Source: Anaerovorax odorimutans
GTDB lineage: Bacteria > Bacillota > Clostridia > Peptostreptococcales > JAAYPU01
Length of the DNA: 49,646 bases
Direction: 5' to 3'
Assembly (NCBI GenBank): GCA_016841185.1
Contig: JAENZQ010000027.1
Coordinates: 1-49,646, forward strand
A model generated the notes under the pieces. The model made no database searches and had not been told where the DNA came from. It saw only the letters and a program-made list of their open reading frames with translations. Positions 36,013 through 44,329 of the stretch are shown in pieces; the stretch's first letter is position 1, and the number at the start of each line of letters is the position of its first letter. The position numbers and the translations under genes were made by a program.

Positions 36013-37332
36013 CTACATTAAATTGACTAAACATGTGGAAAGAGCCGGAAATGCCATCAATATAATTAGTGCAATAAACATCATGATTAAAAACGGGAAC
36101 GAACCTCTGAAAATTTCCTCTACTCCCATTCCACTATCCCCTACATCGCTTAAAGCAGATTTTATGGTATATACGGATAACCCAAAAGGAGGCGTCAATA
36201 AGACGGTTTCAATTGCTACAATGGACACAATCCCAAACCAGATAAGGTCCATGCCAAAAGCACTTACTATGGGACACATTAAAGGCATGGTTAACAACAA
36301 GATTGAAGTTGAGTCCAAAATACATCCGAGAATAATCATAATAAGCATAAACACTGCAATTATCATCATTGGGGCAACCTGTAACGATGTCACATAGTCT
36401 CCCATTATTCCAACCACACCGCTGATTGCAAGCATTCTTGAATACATTTGTGCGGAAATTAAAAGAAACAGTATACTTCCGGTTGTAATACCGGCCTCCA
36501 GAAATGTATCCCACAATAGTTTTAATTTGAATTTACCCTTGATGATGACTAAAAGAAATGCCCCAAATGCGCCTACGCCACCGGCTTCGGTGGGTGTGAA
36601 AAATCCCGCCCATATACCTCCTAACGTTATGACGACCAAAGCTAAAATCGACCATGTCTTAAAAACCTTTTTGAAAACACTATCATTGAATTCTTCTTGT
36701 CCTTTGCCCTGAATAATACCTGGCTTTACCCTTACCAGAGTGATAATACATACAATAAACAATACTGATAATAAAATCCCGGGTATAACACCTGCTACAA
36801 ATAGTTTTCCTATTGAAACCTCTGCCAGCATTCCATATACGATCATTAATATACTTGGCGGGATCAACATCCCCAATACGGAACTGCCGGCCACCGTACC
36901 TACTGCAAATCTTTTATTATATCCCAGTCGTGTCATTTCGGGCACTGCAATTTTAGTAAACACAGCAGCAGAAGCAATACTGACACCGGTAATAGCTGCA
37001 AAGATAGCATTTGCAATAACAGTTGCCACTCCTAATCCGCCCTTTATTCTTCGCAATAAAGCATTGGCGGCATCATACAATTCTGCACTTGCTCCGGAAA
37101 GATTGGCTAAAAGCCCCATAAGTACAAAGAGGGGGATTACACCGAATACATATTCCCTTATGGAGCTGTATGCAGTCGTTCCTAATATATTAATTGCAAT
37201 ATCAAATTTACCGGTGGTCAGGAAAATTCCTACGATGCTCATAATCATCAATGATACTGCTATATGGAATCCAAATATTATTAAAACCAGTAATAATCCC
37301 AATGATATCAATCCAACAGTTATTGGTTCCAT
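36013..37332 (-). CDS. dctM: TRAP transporter large permease (DctM), system 1
   Basis: A polytopic membrane protein of 439 residues with about twelve hydrophobic segments. It has the DctM pattern: LGMLIPPSILMIVYGMLAEVSIGKLFVAGVIPG, FTPTEAGGVGAFGAF and LTPPFGLSVYTIKSA near the C-terminus. It forms the sodium-coupled transport channel of a TRAP system. It starts 16 bases after dctQ1 with an AAAGGGTG site. It is similar to, but clearly different from, DctM2. A 98-base gap precedes the aldolase. Confidence 0.94.
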   Translation of the reverse strand: MEPITVGLISLGLLLVLIIFGFHIAVSLMIMSIVGIFLTTGKFDIAINILGTTAYSSIREYVFGVIPLFVLMGLLANLSGASAELYDAANALLRRIKGGLGVATVIANAIFAAITGVSIASAAVFTKIAVPEMTRLGYNKRFAVGTVAGSSVLGMLIPPSILMIVYGMLAEVSIGKLFVAGVIPGILLSVLFIVCIITLVRVKPGIIQGKGQEEFNDSVFKKVFKTWSILALVVITLGGIWAGFFTPTEAGGVGAFGAFLLVIIKGKFKLKLLWDTFLEAGITTGSILFLLISAQMYSRMLAISGVVGIMGDYVTSLQVAPMMIIAVFMLIMIILGCILDSTSILLLTMPLMCPIVSAFGMDLIWFGIVSIVAIETVLLTPPFGLSVYTIKSALSDVGDSGMGVEEIFRGSFPFLIMMFIALIILMAFPALSTCLVNLM

Positions 37333-37348
37333 AATTATTTCACCCTTT

Positions 37349-37849
37349 CTATTTATCTGCTATTAATAATTTTTTGACAGTTCTTATTAATAACGTTAAA
37401 TATTCTCCTAAAATCAACAGGGATCCAAAAAGTATGATGAAACGCATTGGATAAGTAGGCACACGCAAGGCGCCTTCTCCTTCAAACTCCTTTATTTCCA
37501 CTGAAGTAATAAATAAATCCCAACTTGAATAAATCAACATAACAAACAAAAATATTCCTAATAAATACGATAATAGATCTAAAATGTTTTTTCCTTTTTC
37601 CGAAAATCGGTCATAAATGATTGTTGATCTGACATGTCTGCCGACCATGAGCACATATCCGATTTGTAAAAACGCAATTCCAATAATTGAATTGCTAACG
37701 ATCTCTGGAGTCCCTATCATGGGGTGATTAAAGAAAACTCGTCCGCCTACATCATTGATAATGACAAGCATCAGCAAAAAAATCCATATTGAACCAATCC
37801 CGTTGAAAAAGGATAAAACTTTGTCATAGCTAAGTTTTTTTTGTACCAT
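37349..37849 (-). CDS. dctQ: TRAP transporter small permease (DctQ), system 1
   Basis: The 166 residues form four hydrophobic helices, as expected for the small TRAP subunit, with the RVFFNHPMIGTPEIVSNSIIGIAFLQIGYVLMVGRHVRSTII stretch that typifies DctQ. It links the receptor to the DctM channel. A good GGAGGTGG site precedes its ATG. It follows a long hairpin after dctP1 and is itself followed by dctM1. DctQ2 shares the same motif, so the two systems are paralogous. Confidence 0.92.
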   Translation of the reverse strand: MVQKKLSYDKVLSFFNGIGSIWIFLLMLVIINDVGGRVFFNHPMIGTPEIVSNSIIGIAFLQIGYVLMVGRHVRSTIIYDRFSEKGKNILDLLSYLLGIFLFVMLIYSSWDLFITSVEIKEFEGEGALRVPTYPMRFIILFGSLLILGEYLTLLIRTVKKLLIADK

Positions 37850-37882
37850 TTTTCCACCTCCAGAACATTTGCTTGTTTAAAG

Positions 37883-37915
37883 CTTGGAAGGAAGAGATAA
37901 ACTCTTCCTTCCAAG
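37883..37915 (-). promoter_or_regulatory. Intercistronic hairpin between dctP1 and dctQ1
   Basis: A 14-bp perfect stem (CTTGGAAGGAAGAG at 37883-37896 and CTCTTCCTTCCAAG at 37902-37915) with a 5-base loop lies between the receptor and membrane subunit genes. The following sequence has only a weak U-run (CTTTAAA), so it is more likely to protect the dctP mRNA or cause partial termination than to end transcription fully. The second TRAP system has a matching structure. Confidence 0.75.
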
Positions 37916-37922
37916 TTTATTC

Positions 37923-39047
37923 CTACAGTTCCCAATCTCGAGGCATTATGAATCCTCTTTCTACAAGTTTGGCAAAATACGCTTTAACAATTTCAGTTCC
38001 CGGATAATCTAACGAATTTAACTCTGCTGCAAGTTCTCCCGGAACATTAGGAATCTTTGCAACCCATTCTTCTTTGGCTTCCTGTGATAATTGAGTAATG
38101 GTCACGCCTTCAGATTCCATGGCAGCCAAATCACTTTCATAAAGATCTTTTGTATATTGTGCTTCCAGCATGGTCATGTTTTCGCCTTCTTCAAGCATGA
38201 TCTGCTGCACCTCTTCAGGCAAACTGTTCCATGTATCCATATTGATGGTAAGGCCGCCTACGATCTGTACACCAAAGTCGGCTAATAACAGATAATCAGA
38301 TACTTCGTGGATTTTAAACCTGTACATTGCGCCTGTCGGATTGATAAAGCCTTCGTAAACGCCTGTCTGCATACTGGTATATCCTTCATTTAAGTTGGAC
38401 TGAACACCAACAGTGCCTGTCCCTTCGATCCATTTAAGATTTGCACCTGCTCCGGCAATTTTCTTGTTTTCCAGATCCGATACTTCATCTACAGGAAAAG
38501 TAGTGAACAGATTATAATTATCTGAAACTGCCAAACCTAAAAACTTTTGATTATACTTTTCAAAATCAGCTTTAAATTCAGGATATTCTTCATACAGCTC
38601 CATAGCTGCTTCTGCTACAACGATGGGATCAGGACTCTGGAAAGGCATTCTGTAAGTCATTCCTTCAAGCATCAGCTTTGTAGGTTCAAATACATATACG
38701 ATCATGCCTACATCTAAAAGCCCGCCTTCAACTGCTTCAAGGACCTCTCCTAATTTTGCAACAGTACCGCCATAAGCTTCTGTCCATTGAATCTCATAGT
38801 CTGTTTCCGCAGCAACGCGTTCCTGAACATTTTTCTGGAAAAAATGTGTTACGCCATAGGTCCATTGTACGGTATCGGCCGGATGGCCTGCACCTACTAC
38901 CATTTCAATAACTTCTTTCCCGCTGCTGTCTCCGGCATCGCTGTCTGTATCCTGCTGGGATCCGCCGCATCCGCTGATGGAAGCCATCAACAGAGCCATT
39001 ACGCAGATAAGTGATAATAATTTTGAAAATCTCCTCATCTTAAACAT
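37923..39047 (-). CDS. dctP: TRAP transporter substrate-binding lipoprotein (DctP), system 1
   Basis: The 374 residues begin with a lipoprotein signal peptide: positive start, hydrophobic core and an ISGC lipobox with Cys27. A DctP fold follows: EMVVGAGHPADTVQW strand, the DLENKKIAGAGANLKWIEG hinge region, then a QTGVYEGF helix. Typical DctP proteins have an arginine in the K-[IM]-R motif at the hinge that binds the substrate carboxylate. Here the position is alanine (KIAG). DctP2 has glycine there. A neutral ligand or a different carboxylate contact is therefore possible. The gene begins with GGAGGG and is first of the dctPQM operon. Confidence 0.92.
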   Translation of the reverse strand: MFKMRRFSKLLSLICVMALLMASISGCGGSQQDTDSDAGDSSGKEVIEMVVGAGHPADTVQWTYGVTHFFQKNVQERVAAETDYEIQWTEAYGGTVAKLGEVLEAVEGGLLDVGMIVYVFEPTKLMLEGMTYRMPFQSPDPIVVAEAAMELYEEYPEFKADFEKYNQKFLGLAVSDNYNLFTTFPVDEVSDLENKKIAGAGANLKWIEGTGTVGVQSNLNEGYTSMQTGVYEGFINPTGAMYRFKIHEVSDYLLLADFGVQIVGGLTINMDTWNSLPEEVQQIMLEEGENMTMLEAQYTKDLYESDLAAMESEGVTITQLSQEAKEEWVAKIPNVPGELAAELNSLDYPGTEIVKAYFAKLVERGFIMPRDWEL

Positions 39048-39114
39048 TTTTTTCCCTCCACTAATATATATTAATTTTCAGGTCAGGCATTATGTCTCAT
39101 TAACGGGTCTCTTT

Positions 39115-40191
39115 TCACTCTTCAGGAGTTCCATATTCCCAAGATACAGCTGCTCGATATCTTTCTACATAATCCGGATAAGTATATCTTCCCATATCCT
39201 TGTCTCTCGGATATACAAACTGTGCACCAGGTTGCAGGATCACTGTCTTAAGATCCGTTCGATGCTCTTTTCTTTTCTTGTCGACAATATATTCTAAGGT
39301 AGTAGGATCTTCCTGAGAATTTGCCCAATTATCATAATGATAAGGCACCAGATATTTCGCCCCTACTGCCTGAGCCACTCTGAAAGCTTCAAAGGGTGAC
39401 ATTTTATCCGTAGCTCCCGGAGGCGCATAGCCCATATTTGTAAATACGACATCAATGTCATACTTTGCAAATGCAGCATAGCCATTATTATATAATGTAT
39501 CTGCCAGGAACAACATATTTCCTCCGTCTGTTTTGAAAAGGAAGCTCACGGCAACATCCTGAACTTTTTGAAGATCCTCCGGTGTTTTTGCACCGGTCAT
39601 AGCTGCCATAGTATCATAATTCAGAAGTATTTGTACTTCGGTATTACCAACTTTTATGGTATCCCCCGGCACGACTTCTATAATCCTATTTTCAGGTACA
39701 TTAAACTTTCTGAATTTTTCTGTTGTTACTTTTGGCCCGATATAAGGTGCATCTGTTGTTCCTAACGTTGCCTTGATGGTATAAAAGTCGCAATGATCCT
39801 GATGATGATGACTGCAGAACACACCATCCAATTTTTTAAACTCCCATGGATCTACCATCATAGGTCCAAGCCTGAGCCATTCGATTGTCGGTGCTCCGCT
39901 GGTCCTGCAAACTCCACAGTAAGAATATTCCGTATAAATGGAAGGGCCTGCATAGTTGTCGATCAGGAAAATATCTCCACTGGAGGTTTTCATTCCAAAA
40001 GATGGGCCTCCAAACCACCAGAGCGCTACCTGCCCTTTTTCCACTTTATAATTCTGCATTTCCAGATTCAATAAAGTGCCCCATTCCGGGAATACTTCAC
40101 GCAGCCAATCATCCTTCGTAATGTTGCGTTCCTCATTCAGGTAAGCACCTGACATGATTCCTCTGCCGTCACTCTTAGCTACTTTTGACAT
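39115..40191 (-). CDS. UlaG-like metallo-beta-lactamase-fold lactonase
   Basis: The 358 residues carry the MBL metal motif HxHxDH (His128, His130, Asp132, His133). The whole N-terminal region resembles UlaG, the L-ascorbate-6-phosphate lactonase: DDWLREVFPEWGTLLNLEMQNYKVEKGQVALWWFGG matches its WILSTFPEWGSWLN pattern and the region around it. The C-terminal VPYHYDNWANSQEDP and VYPRDKD parts also align. No PTS or other ula genes are present, and TRAP uptake does not phosphorylate, so a non-phosphorylated lactone is more likely. A strong AAAGGAGGAG site precedes the ATG. It stands between a beta-hydroxyacid dehydrogenase and dctP1. Confidence 0.85.
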   Translation of the reverse strand: MSKVAKSDGRGIMSGAYLNEERNITKDDWLREVFPEWGTLLNLEMQNYKVEKGQVALWWFGGPSFGMKTSSGDIFLIDNYAGPSIYTEYSYCGVCRTSGAPTIEWLRLGPMMVDPWEFKKLDGVFCSHHHQDHCDFYTIKATLGTTDAPYIGPKVTTEKFRKFNVPENRIIEVVPGDTIKVGNTEVQILLNYDTMAAMTGAKTPEDLQKVQDVAVSFLFKTDGGNMLFLADTLYNNGYAAFAKYDIDVVFTNMGYAPPGATDKMSPFEAFRVAQAVGAKYLVPYHYDNWANSQEDPTTLEYIVDKKRKEHRTDLKTVILQPGAQFVYPRDKDMGRYTYPDYVERYRAAVSWEYGTPEE

Positions 40192-40388
40192 AAAAACTCC
40201 TCCTTTTAATCTTTAGTTTCTTTTATTCTATAGCTCACTCAATTTATATAATAAATTCCCTTTTTACCACAGCTTTAGCCGTACTGGTAAAACGGACAGT
40301 ATCGCAAGCTCTGCTTGCGAAGGAGTGAAGCGTTGATGGTGAACTTATGCAAGAAAATCGCAAATTTTATATTTATAGATTTCTATTG
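40192..40388 (-). other. Structured spacer between the dehydrogenase and lactonase genes
   Basis: In this 197-base gap the minus strand can fold two hairpins: TCGCAAG/CTTGCGA with a 5-base loop (40303-40321), and TTTACCAG/CTGTGGTAAA around a TACGGCTAAAG loop (about 40263-40293). The first is not followed by a U-run. The lactonase ribosome site lies at its left end. I see no ORF. Confidence 0.4.
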
Positions 40389-41264
40389 CTAAAGCTTATT
40401 TTCTTTTTCCATAATTTTAATAATGGCGGAATGATCCTCTTTTCCTATGCCCTCTTCTTTTGCCTGATCATAAAAGTGTACGGCCGCTTCCGTTATAGGC
40501 ACTTTATAACCGACACTTTTTGCCATTTCCAAGGTCAACTTCAAATCCTTCAGCATTAACTGAAGACAGGCAGCTGACTCAAATTTTTTCGGGATAATAT
40601 ATTCAGGAACCGAACGGTCCAGCATACGGCTGCTGCCCCATGATACTGTAAGCAGATTAAACAGTTTTTCCATATCTAACTCTGCTTTCTCGGCAATCAA
40701 CATGGCTTCGCATACCGTTGCTTGATTTACACCTGTTAATAGTTGATTGATCAATTTGGTCGCTTGTCCATTACCGATTTTTCCCATATGGTTATATGTA
40801 CCGGAAAAAGACTTTATTACAGGTTCCGCTTTCTTATAAGCATCATAGTCCCCACCGATCATTACGGTCAAAGTTCCAGCTTCTGCACCACCGATCCCTC
40901 CGCTCACCGGGGCATCGAGATAGTATGCGCCTTCTTTTTCGAATAAGCTTTCCATTTCTTTTTCACAATCCAGAGAAACCGTACTGCAGTCAAATATCAC
41001 AGCACCTTCTTTAACAGCTTCAGCAGCTTTCTGGCATACATCCTTCACGGCAAAATCCGCTACCAGAGACATGCCTATAATATCTGCATCTTTAACTGCT
41101 TCCTGAATAGTATCAGCTGATTTGGCACCCTTTTCCACAAGTTTTTCAACATTGGCCCAAAAGGAATCTTTCAAATTCCAAACCGTCAAATCATATCCAG
41201 CTTTCAGTATATTGGATGCAATACCATTTCCCATGGCGCCTGTTCCTAAAAAAGCAACTTTCAT
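40389..41264 (-). CDS. Beta-hydroxyacid dehydrogenase (GarR / 3-hydroxyisobutyrate dehydrogenase family)
   Basis: The 291 residues start with the NAD(P) motif GTGAMG (7-12). Ser121 (DAPVSGGIGGAEAG, 118-130) binds substrate, and Lys170 (GNGQATKLINQ) is the catalytic lysine, with Asn173 beside it. The family includes tartronate semialdehyde reductase (GarR), L-threonate dehydrogenase (LtnD) and 3-hydroxyisobutyrate dehydrogenase. I start at the ATG at 41264 because GGAGG lies 7-8 bases upstream and the sequence MKVAFLGTGAMG begins there. The open frame extends 21 codons further up without a matching site. GarR-type activity would reduce tartronate semialdehyde from the HpaI aldolase to glycerate. 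Confidence 0.88.
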   Translation of the reverse strand: MKVAFLGTGAMGNGIASNILKAGYDLTVWNLKDSFWANVEKLVEKGAKSADTIQEAVKDADIIGMSLVADFAVKDVCQKAAEAVKEGAVIFDCSTVSLDCEKEMESLFEKEGAYYLDAPVSGGIGGAEAGTLTVMIGGDYDAYKKAEPVIKSFSGTYNHMGKIGNGQATKLINQLLTGVNQATVCEAMLIAEKAELDMEKLFNLLTVSWGSSRMLDRSVPEYIIPKKFESAACLQLMLKDLKLTLEMAKSVGYKVPITEAAVHFYDQAKEEGIGKEDHSAIIKIMEKENKL

Positions 41265-41361
41265 ATCCTTTCCTCCTTTTCTGAATTTAAAATATAGGGG
41301 TATATAGACCCGATTTAAATAAAACATATGCCTATGCTTTATTAAATCTTCAAACTTGAAA

Positions 41362-42189
41362 TTAATCTTTCTTATACATATATGAACATTTATAAGGACA
41401 ATCTCCGCATTTCTTTTTCCATGTATCTACAGATTCTTCACCTTTTACTCTGTTAAATAAACAGACTGCCTTTTCAACATTTTCTTTTTCTCCTGAAATG
41501 CTTAATGTAACAGAACCTTCCGATCCGCCGACCCCTCCTGATGCAACATGAACAGCGGTTGTATCCGTCAGCATTTTTATGGCTTCGATTTCTGTAATAA
41601 CCATTCCGTTTGTTACGGAAATATACCCGCAGCCTCTTCCGTAAGAATAATCATAGTTATGAATGCCTTTGACGGCTCTTCCTGCATCTATAACAGAAGC
41701 CACCATTTTTTCAAGACCTACCGGGATAATGAACAAACTTCCCTGAGCAGCTATCTTGGGCAGTGCCATCATAATATTGCCGCCTTCCGGATGAGCCAGT
41801 AAAAATCCTGCATTACCTTCCTTATCAACCGCATTGGCGCCTTTAATATATATGTCATCGGGGCCAAACTCTGCCATCCATTTTTCCAACTCCTCATAAT
41901 CAGAGATGTTTTCGTCTGATTGAGCAGCTTTCCCTTTATGGATCAATATGGATCTTATCCGGCTGTCCGGAGACTGACACTGAACACCATTAGTAATAAC
42001 TCCACAGGGAAATCTCTCTGTATCCATATGAACACCTAAAATTTCTTCTGCAACATAAGCGGTAGTGGTTCCATTGGAAATCAGAATTTTATTCTCATGA
42101 AGTGCGGCTTTTACCTCCGGTATCTGCGCTACGCCTATACCGATCAATCTTTTTGATTCTGACGGTGTTAAAGATATCAGAATATTCAT
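41362..42189 (-). CDS. Conserved-looking hypothetical protein of 275 residues, function unknown
   Basis: I do not recognise this family. Two features stand out. The N-terminal part has NGTTTAYVAEEILG and DDIYIKGANAVDKEGNAGF, which faintly recall the phosphate/CoA loop and GADEVD motif of the NagB/RpiA/CoA-transferase superfamily, so a related fold is possible. The protein ends with a cysteine cluster, CGDCPYKC, resembling a metal or iron-sulfur site. A repeated glycine-rich ASGGVGGSEGSVTL stretch lies near 230. The ATG at 42189 has AGGAGG 8 bases upstream. The candidate IclR operator overlaps the region just upstream of that site. It sits between dctM2 and the dehydrogenase, so a role in the same pathway is likely. 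Confidence 0.8.
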   Translation of the reverse strand: MNILISLTPSESKRLIGIGVAQIPEVKAALHENKILISNGTTTAYVAEEILGVHMDTERFPCGVITNGVQCQSPDSRIRSILIHKGKAAQSDENISDYEELEKWMAEFGPDDIYIKGANAVDKEGNAGFLLAHPEGGNIMMALPKIAAQGSLFIIPVGLEKMVASVIDAGRAVKGIHNYDYSYGRGCGYISVTNGMVITEIEAIKMLTDTTAVHVASGGVGGSEGSVTLSISGEKENVEKAVCLFNRVKGEESVDTWKKKCGDCPYKCSYMYKKD

Positions 42190-42203
42190 GTACACAACCT
42201 CCT

Positions 42204-42222
42204 TGTTCTATATTATAGAACA
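42204..42222. promoter_or_regulatory. 19-bp palindrome TGTTCTATATTATAGAACA, copy 1 (candidate IclR operator)
   Basis: A perfect inverted repeat of 9 bp around a central T lies directly upstream of the ribosome site of the 275-residue gene. The same 19 bases occur at 45701-45719 and 46154-46172. IclR regulators bind palindromes of about this size. The operon's iclR gene is the only candidate regulator of that type in the window. A promoter is not clear here. Confidence 0.7.
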
Positions 42223-42319
42223 GTGTTCCTAATTATCATTATATCTCATAGAATTCATATTGTCCATATATCTCTTAAGATTTAGTAATCAGCAGATAAC
42301 AGCCGGTTGAATAATCAAA

Positions 42320-43648
42320 TCACATCATATTTACAAGATACATAACAAGATCCGGTACTAAAACAAGAATCAGCAAAACGGTAAACATAGCCAGCAGGAA
42401 CGGAAATGAGCCTGCAAAAATATCCTCTACGGTTACATCGTCCATTTCTTTGATGCCTCCAAGTGCTGATTTCACCGTATAGACTGAAATACCAAATGGC
42501 GGTGTCAGCAAGCCCGTCTCTGTTGCAATGATACCGACAATACCAAACCAGACCAGATCCAATCCGAAGGATCGGATGATAGGAATCATAACCGGCATGG
42601 TGAGAAGTATAATGGATGTAGGATCCAGAATACAGCCCAGCGCAACGAGTATCCCCATAAATATCAGTACAATAACAATTTCCGGAACTGCAAGCCCCAC
42701 CACAAATTCCTGTACCAAGTTGATGGACCCGCTTAAAGCAAGAGCTTTTGAATACATCTGTGCAGTTACAAGAAGAATCAATACGCTTCCTGTAGTAGAA
42801 CCCGCAGAAAGAAGTGTCTGCCAGACAGCTTTCGGATATGCTTTTCTTTTAATAAATGCAATGATAAGTGCTCCAAGTGCACCGATTCCTCCAGCTTCGG
42901 TTGGTGTAAAGAACCCAAGCCAGATACCGCCCAAAGAAATAATAATAAGTACTGTAATGGCCCATGGTTTTAATACGATATTCCAAAAATTCTTTCTTTC
43001 TTCTTCTGTTAAAGGCTCTGCGGGAGGAATATCCTCTTTTTTTACAACCGCAATAATTCTTATAACGATAATAAATGCGAGAGACATGAGAATACCGGGG
43101 ATGACCCCCCCAACAAACAAAGCACCGATGGAAACCTCCGACACCGATCCATAAACAATCATCAATATACTGGGAGGAATCAACATGCCAAGTATAGAGC
43201 TTCCTGTAATCGTTCCTACCGCAAGTTTTTTGTTATAGCCCAGACGCAGCATCTGAGGTACGGCAATCTTTGTAAAAACCGCAGCAGATGCAATAGATAC
43301 TCCGGTAATGGCAGCAAAAATAGCATTAGCAATAACCGTTGCAATACCTACACCGCCTCTGACTCTCTTCAAAAGGAGACTGGCGGAATTATACAACTCT
43401 GTGCTGGCTCCGGACAAATTGGCAAAAAGGCCCATCAGCACAAATAACGGAATAACGCCAAAAGTATATTCCCGTATGGAACTGAAAGCTGTAGTACCAA
43501 GTAGTTTTACAGCAATCTCAAAGTTATCCATTGCAAAAAACATGGTAACGACACTTGTCAGCATAAGGGAAACAGAAAGATGTACACCGCTGACGACCAG
43601 AATAACAAGCAGTATCAAAGTGACAAAAAGAATCATCAAAGCACTCAT
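42320..43648 (-). CDS. dctM: TRAP transporter large permease (DctM), system 2
   Basis: The 442-residue membrane protein has the same segments as DctM1: LGMLIPPSILMIVYGSVSEVSIGALFVGGVIPG, FTPTEAGGIGALGAL and LTPPFGISVYTVKSALGG. It begins within the dctQ2 stop codon (ATGA overlap), so translation is coupled. It ends 130 bases before the 275-residue gene. Similarity with DctM1 is strong over the entire length, consistent with an old duplication of the transporter. Confidence 0.94.
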   Translation of the reverse strand: MSALMILFVTLILLVILVVSGVHLSVSLMLTSVVTMFFAMDNFEIAVKLLGTTAFSSIREYTFGVIPLFVLMGLFANLSGASTELYNSASLLLKRVRGGVGIATVIANAIFAAITGVSIASAAVFTKIAVPQMLRLGYNKKLAVGTITGSSILGMLIPPSILMIVYGSVSEVSIGALFVGGVIPGILMSLAFIIVIRIIAVVKKEDIPPAEPLTEEERKNFWNIVLKPWAITVLIIISLGGIWLGFFTPTEAGGIGALGALIIAFIKRKAYPKAVWQTLLSAGSTTGSVLILLVTAQMYSKALALSGSINLVQEFVVGLAVPEIVIVLIFMGILVALGCILDPTSIILLTMPVMIPIIRSFGLDLVWFGIVGIIATETGLLTPPFGISVYTVKSALGGIKEMDDVTVEDIFAGSFPFLLAMFTVLLILVLVPDLVMYLVNMM

Positions 43649-44190
43649 AGAACATCTCCCCCCTTATGGATATCATTTTCTTTAGTTTTACCTTTTAGTT
43701 TTAAGATTTTTTTAATAAAAATAAATATATATTCAACAATCATTAAAATTGATCCAATAATAATTGTTGCTCTTGCAGGTGTTGTAGGAACACGCAGTGC
43801 ACCTTCTCCTTCAAATTCACCTACGCTTAATGCTTTAATAAAATCAGGCCAGCTGGACTTGATCAACAGTATAAACATTACAATTCCGATAATAATGGCA
43901 ATTAGCTCCAGAATCGTCCTTAGACCCGGTTTTATTTTATCCAGAAGAATCGTGCTTCGGACATGATCGCCTCTATGAAGAACAAAAGGTATTTCAAGAA
44001 AAGCGATTGCAATTATAGAGTTACTTACCAGCTCGGGAGTCCCTTTAAAAGGCATGTTGAAGAATACTCTTCCGAATACATCTACCGCAATCAGTATCAT
44101 GAGAACAAATATCCAAAAACAGGCAATGGCGTTCAGTATTTCCAGAAGCTTTGTTTTCCCTTTGTCCAATTTTAAAAACGAATTATTCAT
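43645..44190 (-). CDS. dctQ: TRAP transporter small permease (DctQ), system 2
   Basis: A four-helix DctQ subunit with RVFFNMPFKGTPELVSNSIIAIAFLEIPFVLHRGDHVRSTIL, matching DctQ1. I start at the ATG at 44190 (181 residues), because AAAGGA lies 9 bases ahead. The ATG 9 bases upstream directly adjoins that site. A charged tail (KGKTKENDIHKGGDVL) ends the protein. The last codons overlap dctM2. Confidence 0.92.
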   Translation of the reverse strand: MNNSFLKLDKGKTKLLEILNAIACFWIFVLMILIAVDVFGRVFFNMPFKGTPELVSNSIIAIAFLEIPFVLHRGDHVRSTILLDKIKPGLRTILELIAIIIGIVMFILLIKSSWPDFIKALSVGEFEGEGALRVPTTPARATIIIGSILMIVEYIFIFIKKILKLKGKTKENDIHKGGDVL

Positions 44191-44269
44191 ATTTTTCATT
44201 CCTTTCGCTGTAACCCAAGATATAGCTGTAATTCATAGCATAGAAGAAATAAAAAACGATCATCTTGGA

Positions 44270-44307
44270 ATAATTGAGAGATAAGAAGCCTCTTATCTCT
44301 CAATTAT
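44270..44307 (-). promoter_or_regulatory. Intercistronic hairpin between dctP2 and dctQ2
   Basis: A perfect 17-bp stem (44270-44286 with 44291-44307, arms ATAATTGAGAGATAAGA) and a 4-base loop lies 23 bases after the dctP2 stop. No strong U-run follows. It mirrors the dctP1-dctQ1 hairpin, though the stems differ in sequence. Such structures commonly raise the amount of binding protein relative to the permease. Confidence 0.8.
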
Positions 44308-44329
44308 GACATTGTATCTATTGAGGTTT

